DNA from: Kofleriaceae bacterium
GTDB lineage: Bacteria; Myxococcota_A; Polyangia; Haliangiales; Haliangiaceae
Length of the DNA stretch: 64,000 nucleotides
Reading direction: 5' to 3'
Assembly: GCA_018057825.1 (NCBI GenBank)
Contig: JAGPCY010000004.1
Location: forward strand, 62,001 to 126,000
The notes beneath the pieces are model-generated. The model saw only the letters and a list, made by a program, of their open reading frames with translations. It was not told the DNA's origin and searched no databases. Within the stretch, counting starts at the first letter, position 1. Each line of letters begins with the position of its first letter. The position numbers were made by a program, and so were the translations under genes. Shown here piece by piece: positions 50,409 to 58,716 of the stretch.

Positions 50409-52021
50409 GCTGCCTTGTGCTTGCTGGCGGCGGGCGCCGCCGCGGGTGGGGGTAGGGCCTCGGCCAGCCAGGCCGAGAGGACCCGGGCGGCGCGCGGCAG
50501 GTCCGCGCCGATCTGTTCGAGCGCGGCGACCTCGGCCGGGCGCTCCGTCGGGGCCGGCAGCGCGCCGGCGTTGGGCGTCTCGAGCGCGCGCTCGACCTCG
50601 GCCACCGGCGCCGGCAGGGCGATCGTCGGGGTGGCCTCGGCCTTGGCCTTGGCGCGCCGCCGCCGCCACACCAGGCCGGCGATGATCAAGCCGAGCGCCA
50701 GCGCGCCGCCGCCGACCGCCAGCGGCAGCCAGGTCGGCCGGGCCGCGGGCCGCGTCGCCGTCGGCGCCGCGCCCTCGTCGACGAACGGCATCGCGCGGAT
50801 CTCGAGGCGATCGCCGCGGCTGTCGTCGAGGCCGGCCGCGGTCTTGGCCAGCGCCGCGTACATCTCGAGCTCGGCCGCGGTCGGCGCGATCGGCTTGCCG
50901 TCGGGGCCCGGCCGGTGATCGACCAGGATCGCGAGCTGCACCCGCCGCACCCGCATCGGATCCGACTCGGTCTGCCGGATCGTCCGGCTGACCTCGAAGT
51001 TGCGCTGCTCGGTGGTCGGCGCCGGCACCGCGGTCCCGCCGTTGACGGTCGGCGCCGGCGCGCCCGGCAGGTTGCCCTGGACGCCGATCACGCCGCCGGC
51101 CACCGGCGCCGGGGTGCCGCCGACGGCCGCCGGCCCGATCCGGTTCTCGCTGCGCAGCGCGGTCGCCGTCGGGTCGTAGAGCTCCTCGGACTGCGTGACC
51201 TTGCTGCGATCGACCTCGACCCGCGCGACCACCTCGACCCGGCCCGGCCCGAGCGTCCGCTCGAGCAGGGTCCGCACCGTCGCCGCCATCTGGCGCTCGA
51301 GGTCCGCGGCGTCCTTGCCGCGCTCGCCGTCGTCGCCGCCGAGCGGCGTGCCGTGTTGATCGACGACCACGACCTGGCTGGCGACCAGGCCGTCGAGGGA
51401 GCTGGCCACGAGCTGGCGGATGCCATCGACCTGATCTGGCGTCAGGCGCTGCTCGGGCCGCAGCCGGACCGCCACCGACGCGGTCGGCGGCTGGTCGGCG
51501 TCCTTCAAGACCGATCGGCGCCCGAGCGCCAGGTGGACGCGGGCGGTCTCGACCGGGGCCAGCGCCGCGATGCTGCGGGCCAGCTCGCCCTCGAGGGCGC
51601 GCCGGTAGTTGACCTGCTCGGCGAAGCTCGACTGGCCGAGCTTGACGCGGTCGAACAGCTCGAAGCCGACCCCGCGCCGTGGCAGGCCGGCGCTGGCGGC
51701 GGCCACCCGGGCCTCGGCCAGGCGGGTGCTCGGCACCTCGATCGACCGGCCGTCGGGGCCGAGCCGATGGGGGATCCCGCGCTGGGCCAAGGTCGCGGCC
51801 AGCTCGGTGGCGTCGATCGGCGTGAGTTGCTCGACCACCGTCGGCCACGGCTCCGGCCCCGGGCGCAGCCACAGGAACCCGACCACGCCGACGATCGCCA
51901 CCACCGCCGCGATCGCCGCGGCGCGCCCGCGCGCCGGCAGGCGCCGCCACAGCGCCACGGCCTGGCCGGCCAGAGCGGCCGGCGAGGTGGGCGAGGGGGC
52001 GGGCGGGGTGGGCTCGGGCAT
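50405..52021 (-). CDS. fliF: Flagellar MS-ring protein FliF
   Basis: A 538-residue membrane ring protein. TM1 is AAAIAAVVAIVGVVGFLWL; the periplasmic ring-building motifs include LTPIDATELAATLAQRGIPHRLGPDG, LPRRGVGFELFDRVKLGQSSFAEQVNYRRALEGELARSIAAL, VETARVHLALGRRSVLKD and ASVAVRL. LGPGRVEVVARVEVDRSKVTQSEELYDP and VSRTIRQTESDP are also typical. TM2 is LPLAVGGGALALGLIIAGLVW, and the tail DLPRAARVLSAWLAE is the FliG-binding helix. It starts 4 nt after the fliE stop. Confidence 0.96.
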   Translation of the reverse strand: MPEPTPPAPSPTSPAALAGQAVALWRRLPARGRAAAIAAVVAIVGVVGFLWLRPGPEPWPTVVEQLTPIDATELAATLAQRGIPHRLGPDGRSIEVPSTRLAEARVAAASAGLPRRGVGFELFDRVKLGQSSFAEQVNYRRALEGELARSIAALAPVETARVHLALGRRSVLKDADQPPTASVAVRLRPEQRLTPDQVDGIRQLVASSLDGLVASQVVVVDQHGTPLGGDDGERGKDAADLERQMAATVRTLLERTLGPGRVEVVARVEVDRSKVTQSEELYDPTATALRSENRIGPAAVGGTPAPVAGGVIGVQGNLPGAPAPTVNGGTAVPAPTTEQRNFEVSRTIRQTESDPMRVRRVQLAILVDHRPGPDGKPIAPTAAELEMYAALAKTAAGLDDSRGDRLEIRAMPFVDEGAAPTATRPAARPTWLPLAVGGGALALGLIIAGLVWRRRRAKAKAEATPTIALPAPVAEVERALETPNAGALPAPTERPAEVAALEQIGADLPRAARVLSAWLAEALPPPAAAPAASKHKAA

Positions 52022-52025
52022 GGCG

Positions 52026-52322
52026 CTACACCGGCGTCGACATCAGCTCGCGGTAGGCGTCGACCAGCTTGTTCTTGAGGGTGGTCGCGTAGCGCAGCGA
52101 CACGCTGGCCTTCTCGGCCGCGATCATCGTCTCGTGGATGCCGATCGTCGGATCGCCGGCGGCGAAGCCGTCGGCGGCGGCGGTGGCGGCGCGCTCGTTT
52201 TGCTCGGCCTGGCCGACCGCTTGATCGAGCAGCGCGGCGAAGCCGTTGGCCTCGCGCGGGCGGCGCTCGACCAGCGCCGGGGCGGCCGCCGACGGGCCGG
52301 CGATGGCGCCGATCGCGCTCAT
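52026..52322 (-). CDS. fliE: Hook-basal body protein FliE
   Basis: A 98-residue adaptor between MS ring and rod. The characteristic C-terminal region is NGFAALLDQAVGQAEQNERAATAAADGFAAGDPTIGIHETMIAAEKASVSLRYATTLKNKLVDAYRELMSTPV: FliE has F...L..a...v...q..a......f..G....d..evmia..ka.ls......vrnKlv.AY.eim...v. It lies between flgC and fliF with a four-base overlap to flgC. Confidence 0.95.
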   Translation of the reverse strand: MSAIGAIAGPSAAAPALVERRPREANGFAALLDQAVGQAEQNERAATAAADGFAAGDPTIGIHETMIAAEKASVSLRYATTLKNKLVDAYRELMSTPV

Positions 52323-52729
52323 CGGCCGATCCCCAGGGCGCGCTCGGCCATCGACACCGAGGTCGACAGCGCGGTCACGCCGGCCTCGTAGGCCCGCGAC
52401 GCCGTGATCATGTCGACCATCTCCTCGACCGGGTTGACGTTGGGGTAGGCGACGTAGCCGTCGACGTCGGCCTCGGGGTGACCGGGGTCGTACTCGAGGC
52501 GCGGCGCGCGAGCGTCGTCGACGATGCCGGTCACCGTCACTCCGCTGACGCCGGGCGCGGCGCCCTCGACCGGGTCGGCCGCGACGGTCACGTTCTTGCG
52601 CACGTAGGGCCCACCGCCGTTGGCGCTGGTGGTCGAGACGTTGGCCAGGTTGGACGACGCCACGTTCATGCGGACGCGCTGCGCGCCCAGGCCCGAGGCC
52701 GATACTTCCATCGCGGTGAAGAAGTCCAC
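52319..52729 (-). CDS. flgC: Proximal rod protein FlgC
   Basis: A 136-residue rod protein. DFFTAMEVSASGLGAQRVRMNVASSNLANVSTT is the FlgC N-terminus, and PEADVDGYVAYPNVNPVEEMVDMITASRAYEAGVTALSTSVSMAERALGIGR the C-terminus, nearly the consensus. The GTG at 52729 has a GGAGG site just upstream and is preferred to the ATG six codons later because FlgC begins with F..m...aSgl. It lies 17 nt after flgB. Confidence 0.95.
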   Translation of the reverse strand: MDFFTAMEVSASGLGAQRVRMNVASSNLANVSTTSANGGGPYVRKNVTVAADPVEGAAPGVSGVTVTGIVDDARAPRLEYDPGHPEADVDGYVAYPNVNPVEEMVDMITASRAYEAGVTALSTSVSMAERALGIGR

Positions 52730-52746
52730 GGGGTCCTCCGAAGGGT

Positions 52747-53127
52747 TCAGCCGCGGCCGTCGCCGGCGGCGTAGCGCAACAGGGCAAACCGGCGGGTGAC
52801 CAGCTCGGCCGAGGTGCCAAAGCGGACCCGGTTGGCGTCGATCTTGGCCAGCTCGCGCTCGAGCGAGACCGCGTTGCCGTCGGGGCCCGCCAGGGCGCCG
52901 CCGTCGTCGAAGCGCTCGGGCTCGCTGCCGGGACCGCCGCCGCCCAGGTGCGCGGGGTGGGTCGTCGTGAGCGCCATCTGTGTGCCGGTGTCGGTGCGCC
53001 GCACGTCCGACGGCCGATATCCCGGGGTGTCGACGTGGGAGACGTTGCTGGCCAGGACGGCGTGGCGATCGCGGTGGAACGACAGCGAGCGCGAGAGCTG
53101 GTCGACCGAGTCGAAGATCCGGGACAC
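52747..53127 (-). CDS. flgB: Proximal rod protein FlgB
   Basis: A 126-residue rod protein. SRIFDSVDQLSRSLSFHRDRHAVLASNVSHVDTPGYRPSDV corresponds to the FlgB pattern, where ...AL.lR..R..vLAsNiANadTPgYkarD is usual. VSLERELAKIDANRVRFGTSAELVTRRFALLRYAAGDG is the C-terminal region. The start is GTG 53127, without a ribosome site, placed exactly 12 nt after a sigma-54-like promoter. It is the first gene of the long minus-strand flagellar locus. Confidence 0.94.
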   Translation of the reverse strand: MSRIFDSVDQLSRSLSFHRDRHAVLASNVSHVDTPGYRPSDVRRTDTGTQMALTTTHPAHLGGGGPGSEPERFDDGGALAGPDGNAVSLERELAKIDANRVRFGTSAELVTRRFALLRYAAGDGRG

Positions 53128-53139
53128 GCCGCATGGCTG

Positions 53140-53155
53140 TGCAAGACCCTTGCCG
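53140..53155 (-). promoter_or_regulatory. Sigma-54-like promoter of flgB
   Basis: On the minus strand CGGCAAGGGTCTTGCA matches 10 of the 12 fixed consensus positions with the GG-N10-GC spacing. The flgB GTG begins 12 nt after its last base, as for fliM and pseC. Transcription would begin about 2 nt before the start codon. Confidence 0.5.
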
Positions 53156-53205
53156 CCGCTAAGTCATCACGTCGCCTCGGGTCGGTCCGGCCGCTGTCGG
53201 CGGCC

Positions 53206-53234
53206 TTGACATCGCCGGGTGCCGGTCGATTCAG
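53206..53234 (+). promoter_or_regulatory. Possible housekeeping promoter of the kinase gene
   Basis: A perfect TTGACA at 53206-53211 is followed 17 nt later by ATTCAG, a poor -10. If used, transcription would begin at or next to the ATG at 53241 and the message would be leaderless. The TTGAC could instead belong to an activator site shared with flgB. Confidence 0.3.
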
Positions 53235-53240
53235 CCGACG

Positions 53241-54437
53241 ATGCCCGCTGCGAGCTCCCCCTCGGTCGCCGACGCGGTCTTCGGCCTGCTGTTCGATCTG
53301 GGGGGCGACGCGGCGTGTGTGGTCGACCGGGGCCACCACGCGGTCCTGGCCGCCAACGCCCAGCTCGGCGCGCTGGTCGGCCGCGATCCCGCGGCGTTGA
53401 TCGGCCGCCGGGTCGACGAGCTGTTCCACCTCGACCTCGATCTGGGCGGCTCGGGCCTGGTCGACACGCCGGGCCGGTACGAGGACGTGTGGCTCGGCGA
53501 GCCCGCCGGCGCCGAGTTCGACCTCGGGCTCTCGGTATCGCTGACCGTGGTCCACCTCGACCACCCCGAGCACGGCGCCCTGGCCGCGTGCACCGCGCGC
53601 GACACCACCGAGCGCCGCAGCCTCGAGCACGATCTCCTGGCCAAGCACGCCAGCCTGATCGCCGCCCACGGCGAGCTCGAGCGCACCGTCGGCGAGCTGC
53701 GCCGGACCCAGGCCATGCTCGAAGATCGCACCCGCGAGATCGCCGCCATGGCCGGTCAGGTCGCGCAGTTCGGTTGGCGCGCCGCGGTCGGCGAGATGTG
53801 CGCCACGATCGCCCACAACCTCAACAACCCGGTGGCCGCCTTGCAGAGCACGCTGCGCACGATCGAGCGCCGCGCCGGCGACCAGGCTGACGCCGCCGCC
53901 TTGACGCCGCTGGTCGCGCGCGCCTCGAGCGCCGCGACCCGCATCCAGGAGCACGTCGCCGCGGTGGTCAACGTGCATCGGGTCGGCTCCCTCGACGTCG
54001 CGCCGCGCCGCCTCGATCTGGCCCGCGAGCTCGAGACCGCCCTGGCGTTGATCGCGGGGCGGACCTCGACGATCGACATCCGCCGTCGCTTCGCCGGCCC
54101 GGTCGTGGCCCTGGCGCCCCAGGATCCGCTGCAGCACGTGCTCGGGATCGTCCTCGACAACGCGGTCAAGGCCATGCCCACCGGAGGCGTCCTCGACCTC
54201 GCCATCGAGGCCCAGGGCGGTCGCGCGGTGGTCGCGGTCGCCGACGACGGCGTCGGCCTGCCACCGCACATCGCGGCTCGGTTGTTCGAGCCGATCGTCA
54301 CCGCCCGGCCGACCGGGGCCGGCCTCGGTCTGGCCACCGCGCAGCGGCTGGCTCGATCGTGGGGCGGCGACATCGCCTACCGACCGCGGCCGCGCGGCGC
54401 GTGCTTCGAGATCTCGGTCCCCGCCAAGGAGTCGTGA
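53241..54437 (+). CDS. Soluble PAS histidine kinase, FleS/FlgS-like
   Basis: A 398-residue kinase. Residues ~10-125 form a PAS-like domain (ACVVDRGHHAVLAANAQLGALVGRDPAALIGRRVDELF, ending in ACTARDTTERRSLEHDLLA). A coiled coil follows, then the dimerisation domain with MCATIAHNLNNPVAALQSTL (His192) and the ATPase domain (VLDNAVKAMPTGG, VADDGVGLPPHIAARLFEP, GAGLGLATAQRLARSWGGD). No membrane helices are seen. The kinase resembles the cytoplasmic kinases that sense flagellar assembly and phosphorylate sigma-54 activators. It is divergent from flgB and directly followed by a receiver protein gene. Confidence 0.82.
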   Translation: MPAASSPSVADAVFGLLFDLGGDAACVVDRGHHAVLAANAQLGALVGRDPAALIGRRVDELFHLDLDLGGSGLVDTPGRYEDVWLGEPAGAEFDLGLSVSLTVVHLDHPEHGALAACTARDTTERRSLEHDLLAKHASLIAAHGELERTVGELRRTQAMLEDRTREIAAMAGQVAQFGWRAAVGEMCATIAHNLNNPVAALQSTLRTIERRAGDQADAAALTPLVARASSAATRIQEHVAAVVNVHRVGSLDVAPRRLDLARELETALALIAGRTSTIDIRRRFAGPVVALAPQDPLQHVLGIVLDNAVKAMPTGGVLDLAIEAQGGRAVVAVADDGVGLPPHIAARLFEPIVTARPTGAGLGLATAQRLARSWGGDIAYRPRPRGACFEISVPAKES

Positions 54438-55840
54438 TGTCTACCGTCAGCATCCTCATCGTCGACGACGACGACGACGTCCGAGCGGCCCTGGTCGACG
54501 AGCTGTCGCGCGACTATCAGGTCGAGGCCGCCACCTGCGGCCGCGAGGCCTTCGCCGCCCTGGCCGCCCGCACCTTCGACGCCGTGATCTCGGATCTCAA
54601 GATGCCCGATCACGACGGCATCGAGGTCCTCGACTTCGCGCGGGCCCAGGACCCCGAGGTCATCCGCATCCTCCTGACCGGCTACGTCGACGAGCGCGCC
54701 CACGCGGCGCTCTTGCGCCCCGACGCGCCGTTCAAGGTCGGCAAGCCCTGGTACGACGAGATCGAGGTCACCTTGCGGCGCGCCCTCGAGCAGCGTCGGC
54801 GCACCCAGGAGCTGTCGTCGACCCTCGAGTCGGCGTGCAACCTGGGCGAGATCGAGGCCCAGCTCACGCCGGTCGCGACCCTGGTCGAGCTCGGCGAGGT
54901 CCTGACCTTGCAGATCGCGCGGCTGTCGGGGGTCGAGGTGGCGTGGGCCACGATCGACGGCGCGGCCTTGGTCGGGGCCGCAGTCGCCGCGCCGCCCGGC
55001 GCCTGGCAGCTCGATCGCGCGGTCGACGCCGGCGGTCGGCTGCTGATCAGCTGCGTCGGCACCGGCGCCTCGGCCGGCCAGGTGATCGAGCGCCTGATCC
55101 ACCTCGGCCGCCGCCAGGCCGCCCAGCTCCAGCCCGAGCCGATCGGCCCCGAGGTCCGGCGCTCGCGCGTGCAAGATCTCATGCACCACGCCACCGTCGG
55201 CGCGATGGCGTCGTCCTTGCTCCACGACCTGGCGTCGACCCTGCAAGTCATCGACGGCGCGGTCGGCGAGATCGTCGAGCGCGTCGGCGCGATCGATCCC
55301 GACCTCGTGGCCGCGGCCGACGACGTCGCGCGCTCGACCCGCGAGATGCTCGACAGCTTCATCGCCACCCGGCGCTTCCTGGCCGAGGGCGCGGTGACCC
55401 AGCACCGGGTCGCGGCCTCGGAGATCGTCGAGCGGATCTTGCGCCACGTCGGCGCCAAGGTGCGCTCGCGCTGCGAGCTGGTGGTGACGATGGAGCGCGG
55501 CTTCGATCTCGAGACCTCGCCCGCGCTCCTGGTCCGGGCCCTGTCGACCATCCTCGGCGTGGCCTCCGACCTCGCCCCGGCCGGCAGCCGGGTCGAGCTC
55601 ACGGTCCGGGCCGACCCCCGCGACGTCGAGTTCATCGTCAGCCATCCCGGCCCGGGGCTAGCGCCCGAGCTGGTGCCGTCCTTGTTCGAGCCGCTGGCCT
55701 GGAACCGCCCGGCCGAGCTGCCGATCGGGCTGGCCATCGCCGCCCACGCCGCCCGGGCCTTCGGCGCCACCGTCCGCTACCGCCGCGACGACGACGGCGC
55801 CGGCCGCTTCCTGGTCGCGCTGCCCAGCCGCCCGGTGTGA
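54437..55840 (+). CDS. Receiver protein with degenerate histidine-kinase-like C-terminus
   Basis: A 467-residue protein. The receiver (ILIVDDDDDVRAAL, acceptor Asp53 in ISDLKMPDHDGIEVLDF, Thr in LLTGY, Lys103 in VGKPW) is followed by a linker domain and a kinase-like part. A His occurs in SSLLHDLASTLQVIDG, but the N-box asparagine is missing (VRALSTILGVASDLAP), the DxGxG loop reads SHPGPGLAP, and the second glycine loop is IGLAIAAHAARAFGA. ATP binding is therefore doubtful. AAGGAG precedes the ATG, which overlaps the previous kinase stop. It may be a scaffold or a competing partner for the kinase. Confidence 0.8.
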   Translation: MSTVSILIVDDDDDVRAALVDELSRDYQVEAATCGREAFAALAARTFDAVISDLKMPDHDGIEVLDFARAQDPEVIRILLTGYVDERAHAALLRPDAPFKVGKPWYDEIEVTLRRALEQRRRTQELSSTLESACNLGEIEAQLTPVATLVELGEVLTLQIARLSGVEVAWATIDGAALVGAAVAAPPGAWQLDRAVDAGGRLLISCVGTGASAGQVIERLIHLGRRQAAQLQPEPIGPEVRRSRVQDLMHHATVGAMASSLLHDLASTLQVIDGAVGEIVERVGAIDPDLVAAADDVARSTREMLDSFIATRRFLAEGAVTQHRVAASEIVERILRHVGAKVRSRCELVVTMERGFDLETSPALLVRALSTILGVASDLAPAGSRVELTVRADPRDVEFIVSHPGPGLAPELVPSLFEPLAWNRPAELPIGLAIAAHAARAFGATVRYRRDDDGAGRFLVALPSRPV

Positions 55841-55858
55841 GCGGCGGCTGCGCGGTCG

Positions 55859-56347
55859 TCAGTGGATCAGGTTGACCCGCGGGAACGCCGGGATGTCGTC
55901 GCGGGCGTCGTTGCGCTCGCGCACCGCCAGGAGCACCAGGTTGGACATCGCCGCGTCGTCGATCTTGGTGCCGCGCTCGGGGACGTCGAGGGCGGTGCCG
56001 GTCCACTCCGGGGAGAACAGGAGCGGGATGCCGTTGCCGTTGTAGCCGAGCTGGACGAAGCCCTCGGGGGTGTACTCGACGCACTTCTTGTCGCAGCAGT
56101 GGAAGGTCGCGCCGACGCGGTAGAACCCCTCGCGCGGCAGCGGCATGAGCGCGCGCGGATCGAAGCCGCTCGGCACGGTCATGCCGCGGCTGCCGAACTG
56201 GGCCCGGTTCTTCACCCACTTCTCGGGGAAGTACAGGCCGGGGCCAGGGTTGCCGTGGTTGTGGAAGTAGACGAGGCGGTTGGCCTCGCACTCGCCGATC
56301 TTGGCGAGGGTGCGGTAGATGCCGCAGGGCGGGAGGTCGGTGGCCAT
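55859..56347 (-). CDS. Conserved-looking hypothetical protein with a Cys cluster
   Basis: A 162-residue soluble protein with no signal peptide or membrane helix. It contains EANRLVYFHNHGNPGPGLYFPEKWVKNRAQF and a HCCDKKCVEY cluster that could bind a metal, and it ends with LLAVRERNDARDDIPAFPRVNLIH. Codon use is like that of its neighbours, and the ATG at 56347 is the only plausible start. I recognise no family. It faces the end of the kinase operon and is divergent from the HAD phosphatase gene. The gap of about 80 nt holds no clear promoter. Confidence 0.7.
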   Translation of the reverse strand: MATDLPPCGIYRTLAKIGECEANRLVYFHNHGNPGPGLYFPEKWVKNRAQFGSRGMTVPSGFDPRALMPLPREGFYRVGATFHCCDKKCVEYTPEGFVQLGYNGNGIPLLFSPEWTGTALDVPERGTKIDDAAMSNLVLLAVRERNDARDDIPAFPRVNLIH

Positions 56348-56428
56348 CGCGGCAGTGTGCCAGGCCGGCGGCGACCTGGCGATGGTGTCGCCGCCCGCGC
56401 CGCGGCCGGGCGTGCTAGCACTCGCGCG

Positions 56429-57079
56429 ATGCGGGCCGCGGCCCTGTTCGATCTCGATCACACCGTCCTGGTCAGCGACACCGGCATGAGCTGGATGCGG
56501 TTCCAGCGCCGGCGCGGCGAGCTGTCGAGCCTCGGCCTGGCGCGCGCGGTGTGGTGGAGCGTCCTCTACAAGGCCGCGGTCCTCGACCTCGAGGCCCTGG
56601 CCACCCGCCTGACCGCCGAGCTGGCCGGCCAGCCCGAGGCCGCCATGCGCGAGGCCGCCGCCGCTTGGTACCAGGCCGACGTCGTGCCGATGATCTCGCC
56701 GGCCGCGCGCCACGCGATCGCCGCCCACCGCGCCGCCGGCGACGTGATCGCCCTGGCGACCGGCGCCACTCAGTACGCCGCCGAGTCGGTGGCCGCGGGC
56801 CTGGGCATCGAGCACACGTTGTGCTCGCGCCTCGAGGTCCAGGGCGGGACCTTCACCGGCCGGCTCGCGGCGATGTGCTTCGGCGCCCACAAGGTGCCCC
56901 TGGCCGAGGCCTTCGCCGCCTGCGAGGGCGTCGATCTCGCGGCCTCGACGTTCTACTCCGACAGCTACAACGATCTGCCGCTCCTGTCGCGGGTCGGCAC
57001 GCCGGTCGCGGTCAATCCCGACGTGCGGCTGTGGCGCCACGCCCGCGCTCACGGCTGGCGCATCGAGCAGTGGCGATAG
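56429..57079 (+). CDS. HAD-IB family phosphatase (SerB-like)
   Basis: A 216-residue HAD hydrolase. Motif I is AALFDLDHTVLVSD (nucleophile Asp and acid Asp), motif II IALATGATQY, with the conserved FGAHKVPLAEAF Lys region, and motif III STFYSDSYNDLPLL. The helical cap between (about 15-90) is that of subfamily IB, which includes phosphoserine and related phosphatases. The substrate is unknown: several such proteins act on glycerol-phosphate or lipid phosphates. It is followed 27 nt later by nadC and may form a short operon with nadC and the biotin ligase. Confidence 0.85.
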   Translation: MRAAALFDLDHTVLVSDTGMSWMRFQRRRGELSSLGLARAVWWSVLYKAAVLDLEALATRLTAELAGQPEAAMREAAAAWYQADVVPMISPAARHAIAAHRAAGDVIALATGATQYAAESVAAGLGIEHTLCSRLEVQGGTFTGRLAAMCFGAHKVPLAEAFAACEGVDLAASTFYSDSYNDLPLLSRVGTPVAVNPDVRLWRHARAHGWRIEQWR

Positions 57080-57106
57080 CCCGCCGGCCTTGGCATGCTG
57101 CCGCCA

Positions 57107-57976
57107 ATGTCGACCCCCGCGCTCGCCGGTCTGGCGCTCCTGCCTCACGTCCGCCGCCTGATCGACCTCGCGCTCGACGAGGATCTCGGGCGCGGCGACG
57201 TCACGACCGCGGCCACCGTGGGCGCCGCCGACACCACCGCGGTCGCGGTCATGAACGCGCGGGTCCCGCTCACCGTGTTCGGCCTCGACCTCGCGGCCGC
57301 GGTCTTCGCCCTGGTCGATCCCCGCATCGCCGTCGAGCGCCACGTCGCCGACGGGGCCCGCGTCACCGGCGCCCGCGCGCCGCTTCTGACCGCCCGCGGC
57401 CCGGCCGCCGAGCTCCTCATGGCCGAGCGCACCGCGCTCAACTTCGTCCAGCGGCTGTCCGGGGTCGCGACCCTGGCGACCCGCTACGCCGAGGCGGTGG
57501 CCGGCACCGGCTGTCGCGTCGTCGACACCCGCAAGACCACGCCGGGCTACCGGGTGCTTGAGAAGGCCGCGGTCGCCGCCGGCGGATGTGGCAATCACCG
57601 CTTCGATCTCGGCTCCGGCATCCTGATCAAGGACAACCACATCGTCGCGTGCGGCGGCGTGCGGGCCGCGGTCGAGCGCGCGCGCGCCCGGGCGCCGCAC
57701 CCGCTGCGCCTCGAGTGCGAGGTCACCAACCTGAGCGAGCTGGCCGCGGCCATCGACGCCGGCGCCGAGCTGGTGCTCCTCGACAACATGACCCCGGCCC
57801 AGGTCAAGGAGGCGGTCGCGGTCGCCCACGCCCGCGGCGTGCGCTGCGAGGTCTCGGGCGGCGTCACCCTCGCCACCATCCGCGACTACGCCCTGGCCGG
57901 CGCCGATCTGATCTCGGTCGGCGCCTTGACCCACTCGGCCCCCGCGGTCGACATCGGCCTCGACTTCGCGTCGTGA
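57107..57976 (+). CDS. nadC: Nicotinate-nucleotide pyrophosphorylase
   Basis: A 289-residue quinolinate phosphoribosyltransferase of NAD synthesis. The usual blocks are present: [108 protein letters not shown] and [42 protein letters not shown] prefer the ATG at 57107; another at 57095 adds four residues. Its stop overlaps the biotin ligase start by GTGA. Confidence 0.96.
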   Translation: MSTPALAGLALLPHVRRLIDLALDEDLGRGDVTTAATVGAADTTAVAVMNARVPLTVFGLDLAAAVFALVDPRIAVERHVADGARVTGARAPLLTARGPAAELLMAERTALNFVQRLSGVATLATRYAEAVAGTGCRVVDTRKTTPGYRVLEKAAVAAGGCGNHRFDLGSGILIKDNHIVACGGVRAAVERARARAPHPLRLECEVTNLSELAAAIDAGAELVLLDNMTPAQVKEAVAVAHARGVRCEVSGGVTLATIRDYALAGADLISVGALTHSAPAVDIGLDFAS

Positions 57977-58716
57977 CCGCCCTCGGTCAGCCTCACCGCG
58001 CCCTGGTCACCGTCGCCTCGACCAACGACGTCGCCCTGGCCTGGGCCCGCGACGGCGCGCCCCACGGCGCGATCGTCACCGCCGACGCCCAGACCGCCGG
58101 GCGCGGGCGCCACGGCCGCACCTGGGCCTCGCCGCCCGGTCGCCACCTCTATCTCTCGCTGGTGGTCCGCCTCGGCCCGGGCATCGCGGTGCCGCCGCTG
58201 ACCCTGGCCGTCGGGGTCGGGCTGTGCGACGGGCTGCGCGCGCTCGGCGCCACCGCGGCCGGGCTCAAGTGGCCCAACGATGTCCTGGTCGGCGGTCGCA
58301 AGCTGGCCGGGGTGCTGTGCGAGAGCGCCGGCGACGCGGTCGTGGTCGGGATCGGCGTCAACCGCGACGGCGCCGCCGCCGACCTGCCGCCCGAGGTCGC
58401 GGCCCGGGCCATCACCCTGGCCGAGGTGGTCGGTCGCGCCGTCGGCCGCGAGGACCTCCTGGCCGCGGTCCTCGACGGCCTCGCGCCGTGGATCGAGCGC
58501 TACCGCGGCGGCGGCCTCGACGCGATCGCGCCGGCCTGGGAGGCGCGGATGATCCCCGAGCTGCCGGTCGTCGCCGATCGGGTCTCGGGGCGCGCGGTGG
58601 GCCTCGATCGCGACGGGGCCCTGCGGGTCCGCGACGCCGGCGGGGTGGTCCACCGGGTCCTGTCGGGCCAGGTCGAGTGGAACCCACCCGACGGCGATGG
58701 TAGAGACCAGGCATGA
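57973..58716 (+). CDS. birA: Biotin-protein ligase, without DNA-binding domain
   Basis: A 247-residue monofunctional ligase that biotinylates carrier proteins. [54 protein letters not shown] holds the biotin/AMP-binding loop GRGRHGR, and [20 protein letters not shown] the catalytic Lys region. The C-terminal domain is shown by [23 protein letters not shown]. No N-terminal helix-turn-helix, so it is not a repressor. It starts at GTG 57973 overlapping nadC and overlaps the next gene by four bases. Confidence 0.93.
   Translation: MTALGQPHRALVTVASTNDVALAWARDGAPHGAIVTADAQTAGRGRHGRTWASPPGRHLYLSLVVRLGPGIAVPPLTLAVGVGLCDGLRALGATAAGLKWPNDVLVGGRKLAGVLCESAGDAVVVGIGVNRDGAAADLPPEVAARAITLAEVVGRAVGREDLLAAVLDGLAPWIERYRGGGLDAIAPAWEARMIPELPVVADRVSGRAVGLDRDGALRVRDAGGVVHRVLSGQVEWNPPDGDGRDQA

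Noticed and set aside
57973-58716. Absence of a helix-turn-helix in the biotin ligase as an anomaly
   Set aside because: Monofunctional ligases without the DNA-binding domain are common.
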